DNA from: an uncultured Flavobacterium sp.
GTDB lineage: Bacteria > Bacteroidota > Bacteroidia > Flavobacteriales > Flavobacteriaceae
NCBI RefSeq assembly: GCF_946481155.1
Contig: NZ_CAMLMK010000024.1
Location: 1-29,700, forward strand
Reading direction: 5' to 3'
Length of the DNA: 29,700 bases
Shown: positions 7,804 to 15,430 of the stretch, piece after piece
Position numbering within the stretch: the first letter of the stretch is position 1
Layout: every line of letters begins with the position of its first letter
The notes under the pieces: model-generated
Databases searched by the model: none
Told to the model about the DNA's origin: nothing
What the model saw: only the letters and a program-made list of their open reading frames with translations
Position numbers and translations under genes: made by a program

Positions 7804-10710
7804 TTATTTTATAATAGCCTCATAAATCACTTTTTGAATGTCTTCCCTGATATTCCCTTTGGAGAGTTTATTATCCGCTGCATCCGGGAAAGTTCTGTTG
7901 GATAAGAAAACATAAACCAACTCTTCTTCCGGGTCAGCCCAAGCTATGGTTCCGGTAAAGCCAGTGTGTCCAAAACTTGTCATTGAAGTACAGCCGCAAG
8001 TTGGTCCCGCTCCTATTATTTGGGGCTTGTCAAAGCCTAACCCGCGTCGGTTTCCGTCTTTGCAGAAATAACAGTGATTGAACACATCAAATGTAGCTTC
8101 AGAGAAATAACGCTGTTCACCGTAGACTCCTTTCTGCAAATACATCTGCATCATTTTGGCCACATCAATTGCGTTGGAAAATAAGCCTGCATGCCCGCCT
8201 ACTCCATCCTGCATAGCCGCAGCCATATCATGAACATAGCCCTGAATGGTTGTATAACGGAAGTAAGTATCTTTTTCTGTTGGAGGAATTACACCCATGT
8301 CCATTTTTCGCAATGGATTGTAGGTCATCGAACTCATTCCCATCGGTTTGAAAAAATTAGCATCACTGATTACATCTAAACGGTTTTTAAGTGTTCTTTC
8401 CAGATATTCTTTCAGGATGATGAATGTGAAATCGCTGTATTTGTACTCTTTCTTAGGTAACAGCTTACTATCAGCAATTTGCTTCATTATGGTATCCGAA
8501 TAGCTTTTCATCAGGAATAAATTTTCGGAAACCTGGAGCGGAAATTCGGCAGAATAAGTTTTTCTGTAATATTTTTTAGAAGGATGTTTTGTCGTATCCA
8601 ACGTAGATTGATAAAACGGAATCCAGGTCTGTAAACGCGCCTGATGCGTCATCAGATCCTTGAAGGTGATGTCTTTTTTATCTGTATTTGCAAACGATGG
8701 CAGCATTGTACCCAATTTTGTTTCTAACGTCACCTTCTTCTTATCATACAACTGCATTACGTTTGGCAATGTTGATAGGATTTTCGTTAGTGATGCTACA
8801 TCATAAACATCTGTATTGGCGACTCTCGTATCTTTTTTATAATCATGATAACCAAAGGATTTCTGATAGAAAACTTTTCCTTTTCTGGCAATCAGAATCT
8901 GCATTCCGGGTGTCATTTTTCCATCGATTGCTTTTTGCGCCAAAGCATCGATTTTAGCTAAAACTTTCGGATTCATCCCAACACTTTCCGGTGTGGAATA
9001 GGCTAAGATATTGTTCGATTTCGTTGTCTTTAAACCATCATCCACCTTAAAGAAATTGTTGATGGATACCGGAATTTTTCCTTTGGCAGTAATCGCTCCG
9101 AAAATAATTTCTGCAGCAACAGTTTGTGCAATATCATTATTCTGATAAGCCAAAACAAGATTTTCAATTTTACTGAAATTCTGAATTGGCAATAACGTAT
9201 AAGGTTTTGCGAAAACGGTCAATGTCACATTGTTATGCTTCGAAATAGAATCTAACAGGACCAATTCGTTTGTTTCTAAATTGTGTTTTTTCCAGGCGCC
9301 ATCTGCTTTATGGAAACCAATAATGACTTTTGAATACTCCTTGAGTTTCCTCAGCATCAAATGAATGCTGTCGGGTTCGATTTCGGTGACAGGTGCATAA
9401 GTTCGTAGCGTACTTAAAAACGTATTATTTTTATCATCGCCCAATTTAACATAGGCTATTTTTTCTTTCGATATGTGCTTAATCGGGAAATCGTTTTCCT
9501 CCTTCTTTAGTACCGTTACTGCATTTTCATATAGCTGATAATTCAAATCGTTGTATTCCGATGCATTTAGATCTTCATATAAATTGTTCAAATCAATCGG
9601 TTTGTAGTTTGCCAATCCGGCTTTGAATTTATATCTCAGGATCTTTTTTACCGAATGCTCCAGACGCTCGTCCAAAAGCAATGAATCATTATAAGCCTGG
9701 CAGAACTTCTCCACAGCTACGGGAACATTTTCAGCAAAAAGCAAGATGTCATTTCCGGCAAAAAAAGCTTCTAAATCAATATCTCCGGGTTGTTTGAAGT
9801 TACTGGCGCCTTTCATATTAAGCGCATCAGTAAATATCAACCCTTTAAAATCAAGTTCTTTCTGAAGGATATTAGTTACCAGGTTATAGGATATTGAAGT
9901 CGGGTATCCATCCCTTGGCTCCACGCTTGGCACGTTCAGGTGTGCTACCATAACGCTTTCCAGACCTTCTTTGAATAATTTTTTATAAGGATATAATTCC
10001 ACATTATCCAGACGGTTCCATGAGAAATTAACGGTAGGCAATGTGTGATGCGAATCGGTTGAAGTATCGCCATGTCCCGGAAAGTGTTTCCCGGTTGCAT
10101 AAACGCCTTCGCTCTGGATTCCTTTCATCAATGCTAAAGCTCTTTCGGTAACATTTTCCTTATCCTCTCCAAATGAACGGTTGCCTATGATAGGATTTGT
10201 TGGATTGGTATTAATATCTAACACCGGCGCGAAATTGAACTGGAGTCCGATTCGTTTGGCTTGCTTTGCCATCTGCTTACCCATTTTTTCGATGAGTTTC
10301 ATATCCTGAACGGCACCTAAAGTCATATTCCACGGATAGCGGTAAGTGGAATCCAGTCGCATGCTTAAGCCCCATTCGGCATCGATGCCAACGAATAAAG
10401 GAACTTTAGATTTCGCCTGATAATTGTTGGTTAGCTTTGCCTGGCGAACGGGCCCGCCCTGAAAGAAAATCAGGCCGCCGATTTTATACTCCTCAATTAG
10501 CTTTTCAATGGATTTTACGTGTTCGGCATCTTTATTTGAATAAGCTGCAACCATAAAAAGCTGCCCTACCTTTTCTTCAAAAGTAAGCTGATTGTAAATA
10601 CTGTCTACCCAAATCTTTTCCCGGTCCAGCGAATGATTGTTGAAAAACTTTTCAGTTTGGGCAAAAGTAATCTGGCTTATAAATAGTACTATGAAAAGAA
10701 AATATCTCAT
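7804..10710 (-). CDS. GH3 beta-N-acetylglucosaminidase fused to a serine hydrolase (beta-lactamase fold)
   Basis: The protein has 968 residues, with a signal peptide ending near residue 17-18 (FAQT). Residues about 35-370 are a glycoside hydrolase family 3 domain of NagZ type, with KHFPGHGDTSTDSHH (208-222) supplying the catalytic dyad and FTDALNMKG holding the likely nucleophile Asp295. Residues about 395-555 resemble the second GH3 domain. Residues about 570-968 form a beta-lactamase/penicillin-binding-like serine hydrolase: SxxK is S640-LTK, the YxN position is YSD (758-760), and GHTGFTG replaces KTG. Such two-enzyme fusions occur in Bacteroidetes and probably act in the periplasm on muropeptides, removing GlcNAc and cleaving an ester or peptide. 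The exact substrate of the second domain is unknown. Neighbours lie 43 bases upstream and 29 bases downstream. Confidence 0.93.
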   Translation of the reverse strand: MRYFLFIVLFISQITFAQTEKFFNNHSLDREKIWVDSIYNQLTFEEKVGQLFMVAAYSNKDAEHVKSIEKLIEEYKIGGLIFFQGGPVRQAKLTNNYQAKSKVPLFVGIDAEWGLSMRLDSTYRYPWNMTLGAVQDMKLIEKMGKQMAKQAKRIGLQFNFAPVLDINTNPTNPIIGNRSFGEDKENVTERALALMKGIQSEGVYATGKHFPGHGDTSTDSHHTLPTVNFSWNRLDNVELYPYKKLFKEGLESVMVAHLNVPSVEPRDGYPTSISYNLVTNILQKELDFKGLIFTDALNMKGASNFKQPGDIDLEAFFAGNDILLFAENVPVAVEKFCQAYNDSLLLDERLEHSVKKILRYKFKAGLANYKPIDLNNLYEDLNASEYNDLNYQLYENAVTVLKKEENDFPIKHISKEKIAYVKLGDDKNNTFLSTLRTYAPVTEIEPDSIHLMLRKLKEYSKVIIGFHKADGAWKKHNLETNELVLLDSISKHNNVTLTVFAKPYTLLPIQNFSKIENLVLAYQNNDIAQTVAAEIIFGAITAKGKIPVSINNFFKVDDGLKTTKSNNILAYSTPESVGMNPKVLAKIDALAQKAIDGKMTPGMQILIARKGKVFYQKSFGYHDYKKDTRVANTDVYDVASLTKILSTLPNVMQLYDKKKVTLETKLGTMLPSFANTDKKDITFKDLMTHQARLQTWIPFYQSTLDTTKHPSKKYYRKTYSAEFPLQVSENLFLMKSYSDTIMKQIADSKLLPKKEYKYSDFTFIILKEYLERTLKNRLDVISDANFFKPMGMSSMTYNPLRKMDMGVIPPTEKDTYFRYTTIQGYVHDMAAAMQDGVGGHAGLFSNAIDVAKMMQMYLQKGVYGEQRYFSEATFDVFNHCYFCKDGNRRGLGFDKPQIIGAGPTCGCTSMTSFGHTGFTGTIAWADPEEELVYVFLSNRTFPDAADNKLSKGNIREDIQKVIYEAIIK

Positions 10711-10753
10711 TTAAAAAAACTTGGTAATTAACAAAATTGGAACAAATTTCATT

Positions 10754-11236
10754 TTAGAAAAATCGGTTGTGCCAGCTTTCCTTAGCAGGAACTTCCCAAT
10801 AATCCTGCCATTCTCCAATTGTATTCACTAAATTATTAAAAACCACGGTGTTTTCGGAAACAGCTTTCTCTTTCGCCATCTTTTTGAAGTCAATCAGAGT
10901 TTTATAAGCGATATGTTCTCCCAATTTAAAAGTCACATTCATTTTATCCAATAAATCGACTTCATATTTCTGTTCAAGGCTTTGGATGAAGTTAACCGAC
11001 GAATCGATTGAACATCCGGTTGCCGACTGAACAGACTGATCAATAGCTAATATTATAAACCGGTTGTATTTTGTGATGAATGAAGCATGAAGACCTGAAC
11101 CGTGAGCTGCCCATTCTTCAATGAAGTTTTTCAGGGAAGCTTCGATCTCTTCCAATTCATCATCAGAAAATTTTCGGTTGGACTGATAGATCCAGATTCT
11201 GGATTCTTCGGGGAGTGTATTGAAATCTACGTACAT
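10754..11236 (-). CDS. Conserved hypothetical protein without ABC motifs
   Basis: This is a soluble protein of about 160 residues. The start at 11236 (MYVDFNTLPEESRIWIYQSNR) is chosen over an ATG six codons upstream because the conserved-looking sequence begins there. Relatives in Flavobacteria are, from memory, often labelled 'ABC transporter ATPase', but I see no Walker A, signature or Walker B motif. Visible features are a WIYQSNR strand, an acidic helix DDELEEIEASLKNFIEEW, AAHGSGLHASF, a mid segment with Cys (SATGCSIDSS), and a C-terminus ending SWHNRFF. It lies upstream of the GH3 fusion gene with a 43-base gap and may head that transcript. Function unknown. Confidence 0.8.
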   Translation of the reverse strand: MYVDFNTLPEESRIWIYQSNRKFSDDELEEIEASLKNFIEEWAAHGSGLHASFITKYNRFIILAIDQSVQSATGCSIDSSVNFIQSLEQKYEVDLLDKMNVTFKLGEHIAYKTLIDFKKMAKEKAVSENTVVFNNLVNTIGEWQDYWEVPAKESWHNRFF

Positions 11237-11302
11237 AGTTTTGATATAAAACACAAAAATAACCTTTTAGAATTAGAATGCAGAAATCTTAAATATATTT
11301 TA

Positions 11303-11340
11303 GCATAAAAAAACCACTACATCTTTGAGATATAGTGGTT
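11303..11340 (-). terminator. Rho-independent terminator of the 11407-12021 gene
   Basis: AACCACTA pairs with TAGTGGTT, with further pairing beyond one mismatch, around a short loop. On the minus strand the stem is followed by a run of eight T. It lies about 70 bases beyond the stop codon of the secreted protein gene. Confidence 0.75.
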
Positions 11341-11348
11341 AATGCCAC

Positions 11349-11396
11349 AATTATAACTGACCCCTCAAATTATAACTAACTTTATTATAAACTAAC
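11349..11396. repeat. Three near-copies of a 13-base direct repeat
   Basis: AATTATAACTGAC (11349), AATTATAACTAAC (11368) and ATTATAAACTAAC (11384) lie between the stop codon of the minus-strand gene and its terminator. Spacing is 19 and 16 bases. They would be in the 3' untranslated part of the mRNA. Confidence 0.5.
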
Positions 11397-11406
11397 TCTT
11401 AATTTT

Positions 11407-12021
11407 TTAATCCCTGATCGCAATTACTATCCATTTGGAGGAATTACCGTCGTAAACCAATTCAACTGTACCAATTCCCGAAGTGGAAGTAGATGTTCCG
11501 ATAGTGTCAATGTTATTTGCCGGAACCGATGAAATCATATGTCCAACTTTCAGGTTCACATTTGAAGAATTATATAAAATAATATGTCTTCCGTCTGTGC
11601 CTCCCATGATTCCTTTCACGGTAAAATTTTGTGTAGAACCATATAACCTGAAAACCACAACACCTGCATTAGCGCCATTTAACTGTAAATCCAAATTATC
11701 AACTACAGTATTGGCAACAGGTGTAAGAATCTGTATTCCTGCAACTTTGTAAATTGAATTATCACCATCAGCTGCAGTCAATTCATTATCGACCAATGAC
11801 AGGTTTCGTCCCACTTTTACATCGGCAACAATTCCCGCGGCACAAGTCCCCGTTAGTTTCGATGTTGTTGTGGTGTTATCAGTGCTTGTTACCCTCATGC
11901 TTCCCTGTACATGCAATGTGGAAAGCGGATTGGTAGTTCCGATGCCAACTTGGCCCATGCCGAGTTGGAAAAACAGTAGAATAGCCACATTCACTGTTTT
12001 CAGTAAGTAATTTTTTTCCAT
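11407..12021 (-). CDS. Secreted tail-fibre-like hypothetical protein
   Basis: The protein has 204 residues with an N-terminal hydrophobic signal sequence (about residues 9-24). It is followed at once by GQVGIGTTNPLSTLHVQGSM, a motif common at the start of Bacteroidetes surface proteins that resemble phage tail fibres. The remainder is rich in Thr, Ser, Asn and Val with short repeated strand-like segments, suggesting a beta-rich fibrous or trimeric fold. There is no T9SS sorting domain at its C-terminus, which ends KWIVIAIRD. I cannot assign a ligand or function. It stands alone between two terminators, so it is monocistronic. Confidence 0.75.
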   Translation of the reverse strand: MEKNYLLKTVNVAILLFFQLGMGQVGIGTTNPLSTLHVQGSMRVTSTDNTTTTSKLTGTCAAGIVADVKVGRNLSLVDNELTAADGDNSIYKVAGIQILTPVANTVVDNLDLQLNGANAGVVVFRLYGSTQNFTVKGIMGGTDGRHIILYNSSNVNLKVGHMISSVPANNIDTIGTSTSTSGIGTVELVYDGNSSKWIVIAIRD

Positions 12022-12119
12022 GACCCCTTGTTTTTAATTGATACTTAAAATTACTTCATCAAAATATCATTTGTAAAACAATCCGTCAAAATGCCATTTA
12101 ATTTGTTCAAAAACATCAG

Positions 12120-12154
12120 AATCGACAAAAAAACAGATAAAATCGACAAAAAAA
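12120..12154. repeat. Two exact 14-base direct repeats upstream of a secreted-protein gene
   Basis: AATCGACAAAAAAA occurs at 12120-12133 and 12141-12154, 21 bases apart, roughly two helical turns. They lie about 100 bases upstream of the 12021 start codon on the minus strand. A paired regulator site is possible but unproven. Confidence 0.4.
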
Positions 12155-12160
12155 TTCAAT

Positions 12161-12195
12161 AAAAAAAGCCTATAAAACAAATTATAAGCTTTTTC
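12161..12195 (-). terminator. Rho-independent terminator of the Fe-S / MlaD / amidase run
   Basis: AAAAAGCCTATAA (12163-12175) pairs with TTATAAGCTTTTT (12182-12194) with one mismatch and a six-base loop. On the minus strand it ends in a T-run just past the stop codon at 12216. Confidence 0.75.
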
Positions 12196-12215
12196 TGTAA
12201 GTTTTATTGCTAATT

Positions 12216-13007
12216 CTATAAATCCTGAGCGTTTGCTAACAGTTCTGCAACGTCCATGACCCTAATTGAACCTTCTTTTTCTTTGAATTTGATACCGTCA
12301 GTTAGCATTGTATTGCAGAAAGGACAGCCTGCAGCAATAATTTCCGGTTGTGTTTCCAAAGCATCTTCTGTTCTTTCAACATTAACATCTTTGTTTCCTT
12401 TTTCAGGCTCTTTGAACATTTGTGCTCCACCCGCTCCACAGCATAAACCGTTTTTCTTGGAACGTTTCATTTCTACTAATTCGGCATCCAGCTTCTGGAT
12501 TAACTCGCGTGGCGCTTCATAAACATTATTAGCACGACCTAAATAACACGGGTCATGGAACGTAATTCGTTTTCCTTTAAACTGGCCACCTTCCACTGTC
12601 AAACGACCACTGTCTAGTAAAGATTTCAGGAATTCCGTATGGTGGATTACTTCATAATTTCCGCCCAATTCCGGATATTCGTTTTTAATGGTATTAAAGC
12701 AATGCGGACAAGCAGTTACGATTTTTTTCACTTCGTAAGCATTCATTACCTCAATATTCATCATTGCCTGCATCTGGAACAAAAATTCGTTACCGGCACG
12801 TTTTGCAGGATCTCCGGTACAACTTTCTTCCGTTCCTAAAACCGCAAACGGCACATTGGCTTGATTCAAAAGCTTAACAAAAGCCTTAGTGATTTTTTTT
12901 GCCCTATCATCAAAACTACCTGAACACCCAACCCAAAACAAAACTTCCGGTTGTTGTCCCTGTGCCATCATTTCGGCCATTGTCGGTACTGTTAAATTTG
13001 CTGACAT
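12216..13007 (-). CDS. CCG-domain (Fe-S)-binding protein, HdrB/HdrD-like; probable quinone-reductase subunit
   Basis: The start at 13007 (MSANLTVPTMAEMM) excludes a palindromic repeat that the longer frame would translate. The 263 residues hold two cysteine-rich CCG domains: C28...SC63-TGDPAKR...C100-PHC103, and C154...CC189-190-GAGGAQMF...C228-PFC231. The second is canonical; the first has Ser-Cys where many relatives have Cys-Cys, a variant also seen in FadF-type proteins. Such domains bind Fe-S clusters in HdrB/HdrD, LutA, GlpC and FadF. It follows directly after the membrane Fe-S protein gene, and together they cover the parts of FadF/EtfD, which pass electrons from electron-transfer flavoprotein to menaquinone. 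That role is my inference. No etf genes are in the window. Confidence 0.9.
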   Translation of the reverse strand: MSANLTVPTMAEMMAQGQQPEVLFWVGCSGSFDDRAKKITKAFVKLLNQANVPFAVLGTEESCTGDPAKRAGNEFLFQMQAMMNIEVMNAYEVKKIVTACPHCFNTIKNEYPELGGNYEVIHHTEFLKSLLDSGRLTVEGGQFKGKRITFHDPCYLGRANNVYEAPRELIQKLDAELVEMKRSKKNGLCCGAGGAQMFKEPEKGNKDVNVERTEDALETQPEIIAAGCPFCNTMLTDGIKFKEKEGSIRVMDVAELLANAQDL

Positions 13008-13028
13008 ATACTTTATATTAGTTGCAAA

Positions 13029-13044
13029 CCCGATAGCTATCGGG
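13029..13044. repeat. Perfect 16-base palindrome CCCGATAGCTATCGGG
   Basis: An exact inverted repeat with no loop, in the gap between the two Fe-S genes (stop 13068, start 13007). As I recall, the same or a very similar palindrome recurs in many Flavobacteria genomes between genes. Only one copy is visible here. Confidence 0.7.
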
Positions 13045-13067
13045 AGCAAAGTTTTAAAATTATTCTA

Positions 13068-14396
13068 TTATTGCTCGTCTTTCCAGTTCAGACGGTCCAT
13101 TTGGTTGTACTGCCAAGGGGCACCGTTGTTCTCGATATTGGTCATCATGTTGTTCAGTTCGGTTGGTGCCGCACTTTGTTCCATAACCAGATATCTTCTC
13201 ATGTCCATAATGATCGAAAGCGGACTGATATTCACCGGACATTCTTCCACACATGCATTACATGACGTACAAGCCCATAATTCTTCCGGAGTGATATAAT
13301 CATTCAATAATGCTTTTCCATCCGGAACAAAAACACCTTTATTCGTGTCTATGTTTTTACCAACTTCCTCTAAACGGTCACGGGTATCCATCATAATCTT
13401 ACGCGGTGACAGCAATTTACCGGTTTGGTTTGCCGGACAAGCTGATGTACAACGGCCACATTCAGTACAAGTATAAGCGTTCATTAACTGAACCCAGTCT
13501 AAATCCTGAACATCGCTCGCTCCAAACTTTACATGCTCGGCCTCTGCATCCGGTGCCGGTGCTGCAAATGGGTCGGCATTTGGATCCATCATCAGTTTTA
13601 CTTCTTTGGTAACCGATTCCAGATTATCAAATTGTCCCATTGGTTTCAAATTCGCGAAATATGTATTTGGGAAAGCCAAAAGAATATGTAAATGCTTGGA
13701 GAAATATAGATAGTTTAGGAAAACTAAAATTCCGCAGATGTGTAACCACCATGCTCCTTTTTCAATCAGGTGAACGCTGCTTTCCGACATTCCGTTGAAA
13801 ATCGGTGCGATAAACTGTGAAATTGGAAATGCACCGGCACTTTCATAACCGGGAGCTCCGATAGTCTGCAATTGAAGATCAGATGCGTTCATTAAAAGGA
13901 ATAATGCCATCAGCACCATTTCGAAATATAAAATATAATTAGCATCACTTCTTGGCCATCCTTTCAAATCGCTGTGAATGAATCGTTTTAACTTGATGAT
14001 GTTTCTTCTGATCCAAAAAGTAACTACTGCTACAATTACCAATAGCGCTAAAATCTCAAATGAACCGATTAAGAAATCATAGAATCCACCCATAAAGGAA
14101 AATACGCGGTGTGTACCTATTAGTCCATCAATGATGATTTCTAAAACTTCAATATTGATGATGATAAAACCAACGTAAACAAAGATGTGAAGAATCCCTG
14201 CGATTGGCCTTTTAACCATTTTTGACTGACCCAAGGCGATCATCGCCATGTTTTTCCATCTTTCGGAAGGATTATCGGAACGGTTTACATCCTGGCCCAG
14301 TTTAATATTTCGGATAAGTTTTTTAACATTAAGGGCGAAATATCCTCCTCCTAAAATAAGAATTATGGCAAATAATACATTGTCTAAATAACTCAT
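13068..14396 (-). CDS. Membrane-bound 4Fe-4S dicluster protein (FadF/EtfD-like membrane subunit)
   Basis: The protein has 442 residues. Five hydrophobic helices are visible at about 5-24, 65-89, 104-129, 153-172 and 215-240. Histidines H70, H219, H235 and H237 inside or near them could ligate heme b, as in NarI-like subunits. A cytoplasmic tail carries two classical 4Fe-4S motifs: C310, C313, C316, C320 (CTECGRCTSACP) and C376, C379, C382, C386 (CTSCNACVEECP). The combination matches the N-terminal and middle parts of FadF/EtfD, with the CCG part supplied by the next gene. It starts 19 bases after mlaD ends, in one five-gene leftward run. The likely role is electron transfer to or from the menaquinone pool. 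The donor is unproven. Confidence 0.9.
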   Translation of the reverse strand: MSYLDNVLFAIILILGGGYFALNVKKLIRNIKLGQDVNRSDNPSERWKNMAMIALGQSKMVKRPIAGILHIFVYVGFIIINIEVLEIIIDGLIGTHRVFSFMGGFYDFLIGSFEILALLVIVAVVTFWIRRNIIKLKRFIHSDLKGWPRSDANYILYFEMVLMALFLLMNASDLQLQTIGAPGYESAGAFPISQFIAPIFNGMSESSVHLIEKGAWWLHICGILVFLNYLYFSKHLHILLAFPNTYFANLKPMGQFDNLESVTKEVKLMMDPNADPFAAPAPDAEAEHVKFGASDVQDLDWVQLMNAYTCTECGRCTSACPANQTGKLLSPRKIMMDTRDRLEEVGKNIDTNKGVFVPDGKALLNDYITPEELWACTSCNACVEECPVNISPLSIIMDMRRYLVMEQSAAPTELNNMMTNIENNGAPWQYNQMDRLNWKDEQ

Positions 14397-14415
14397 GTGG
14401 CTGGTTTAAATAGTT

Positions 14416-15375
14416 TTATTTTTTTGGCTGTATGGCTGTCGTCGGTGCTACATATGGCTTTTCCTTTTTCCCGAAAAGTGAAATATTCACATAACGTGTC
14501 GGATGCAAACGTAAATCCTGGATCAGCAATTCGATTTCTTTTGATGCTTTTGTAAGGTTGTTATACATCGCATCGTCTTTCATAAGCTTTCCTAATGTTC
14601 CTTTTCCTGATTCCATATCAGCAAGCATCTTATTTACACTCGCTAAGGTTTTTTCAAGGTCTTTTGCGGTTTCACCCAATTTAGCTTTTTCTAAATCATC
14701 TGAAATCTTTTCGAAATTTTGCGTGGTTTTGTCAAGATTTGCCACAGCAGAGGTAAGCTTATCCTTATTGTCTGTCAGGATTTTATCTGCACTGGCAGAA
14801 ACAGAAGTAAAATTGGACATGGTTTTATCCAATTCGTACAGTGTATTTTTCAGATGTAGCTTTGTAGCCGGATCCATTACGTCATTCAGGTTGCTTATCA
14901 GCTTATCAGCATTGGCTAAAACTTTATCTAATTTTTCCTGAATCGGCGCCAGATTTTTTTCAAGAGAAGCCGTTAGGCCTATCTGAACATCAGATTTTAG
15001 GTAATCTCCTGATTTCGCGTAATCGGTATCTTTGAAATTTGGGATGATGGCAATTTGTTTCCCGCCGATAAGTCCCGGCTCATAAATACTTGCCATACTT
15101 GATTTTGCGATAGGCAATTCGTTATCCATCTGAAGTTCCACCAATAGCAAACCGGTTTTTTCCTGAATGGTAATCGCATTGACCTTACCTACTGTCAGAC
15201 CGTTAATGGTAACCGGTGCCGAAGTCGATAATCCCTCTACATTATTATATACAACATAAAACTTTCTTGACGTGTCAAATAAATTTTTTCCTTTTAAATA
15301 GCTATAGCCCCAAAAGAACAATAAGATGGATCCGATAACTAAAACTGCAGTTTTTACTTCTCTGGTAATTTTCAA
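14416..15375 (-). CDS. mlaD: MCE-domain lipid transport protein, MlaD family
   Basis: The start is TTG at 15375; there is no ATG between the upstream stop and the membrane helix. The 319 residues comprise a short basic N-terminus (MKITREVK), one transmembrane helix (about 9-26), an MCE domain (about 38-113, with VEGLSTSAPVTINGLTVGKV), and a long amphipathic helical region (about 137-285) rich in Leu, Lys and Asp that could form a bundle or tunnel. MlaD proteins are inner-membrane anchored, face the periplasm and carry phospholipids between membranes with an ABC transporter. The partner genes mlaE and mlaF are not in the window. It is 55 bases after an amidase gene and 19 bases before the Fe-S pair. 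Confidence 0.93.
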   Translation of the reverse strand: MKITREVKTAVLVIGSILLFFWGYSYLKGKNLFDTSRKFYVVYNNVEGLSTSAPVTINGLTVGKVNAITIQEKTGLLLVELQMDNELPIAKSSMASIYEPGLIGGKQIAIIPNFKDTDYAKSGDYLKSDVQIGLTASLEKNLAPIQEKLDKVLANADKLISNLNDVMDPATKLHLKNTLYELDKTMSNFTSVSASADKILTDNKDKLTSAVANLDKTTQNFEKISDDLEKAKLGETAKDLEKTLASVNKMLADMESGKGTLGKLMKDDAMYNNLTKASKEIELLIQDLRLHPTRYVNISLFGKKEKPYVAPTTAIQPKK

Positions 15376-15430
15376 AATGATTCTATTTTTAAAACAAAAT
15401 TAAAACAAAATAGTTTAGAATGGATTTATA

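Noticed and set aside
13008..13049. N-terminal extension of the CCG-domain protein starting at 13049
   Set aside because: It would translate the palindromic repeat (LPIAIGF) and has no family resemblance; MSANL at 13007 is a better start.
12889..13299. A 136-codon plus-strand frame across the junction of the two Fe-S genes
   Set aside because: It runs antisense to conserved cysteine motifs in both Fe-S genes and crosses the palindromic spacer; no protein family is recognisable.
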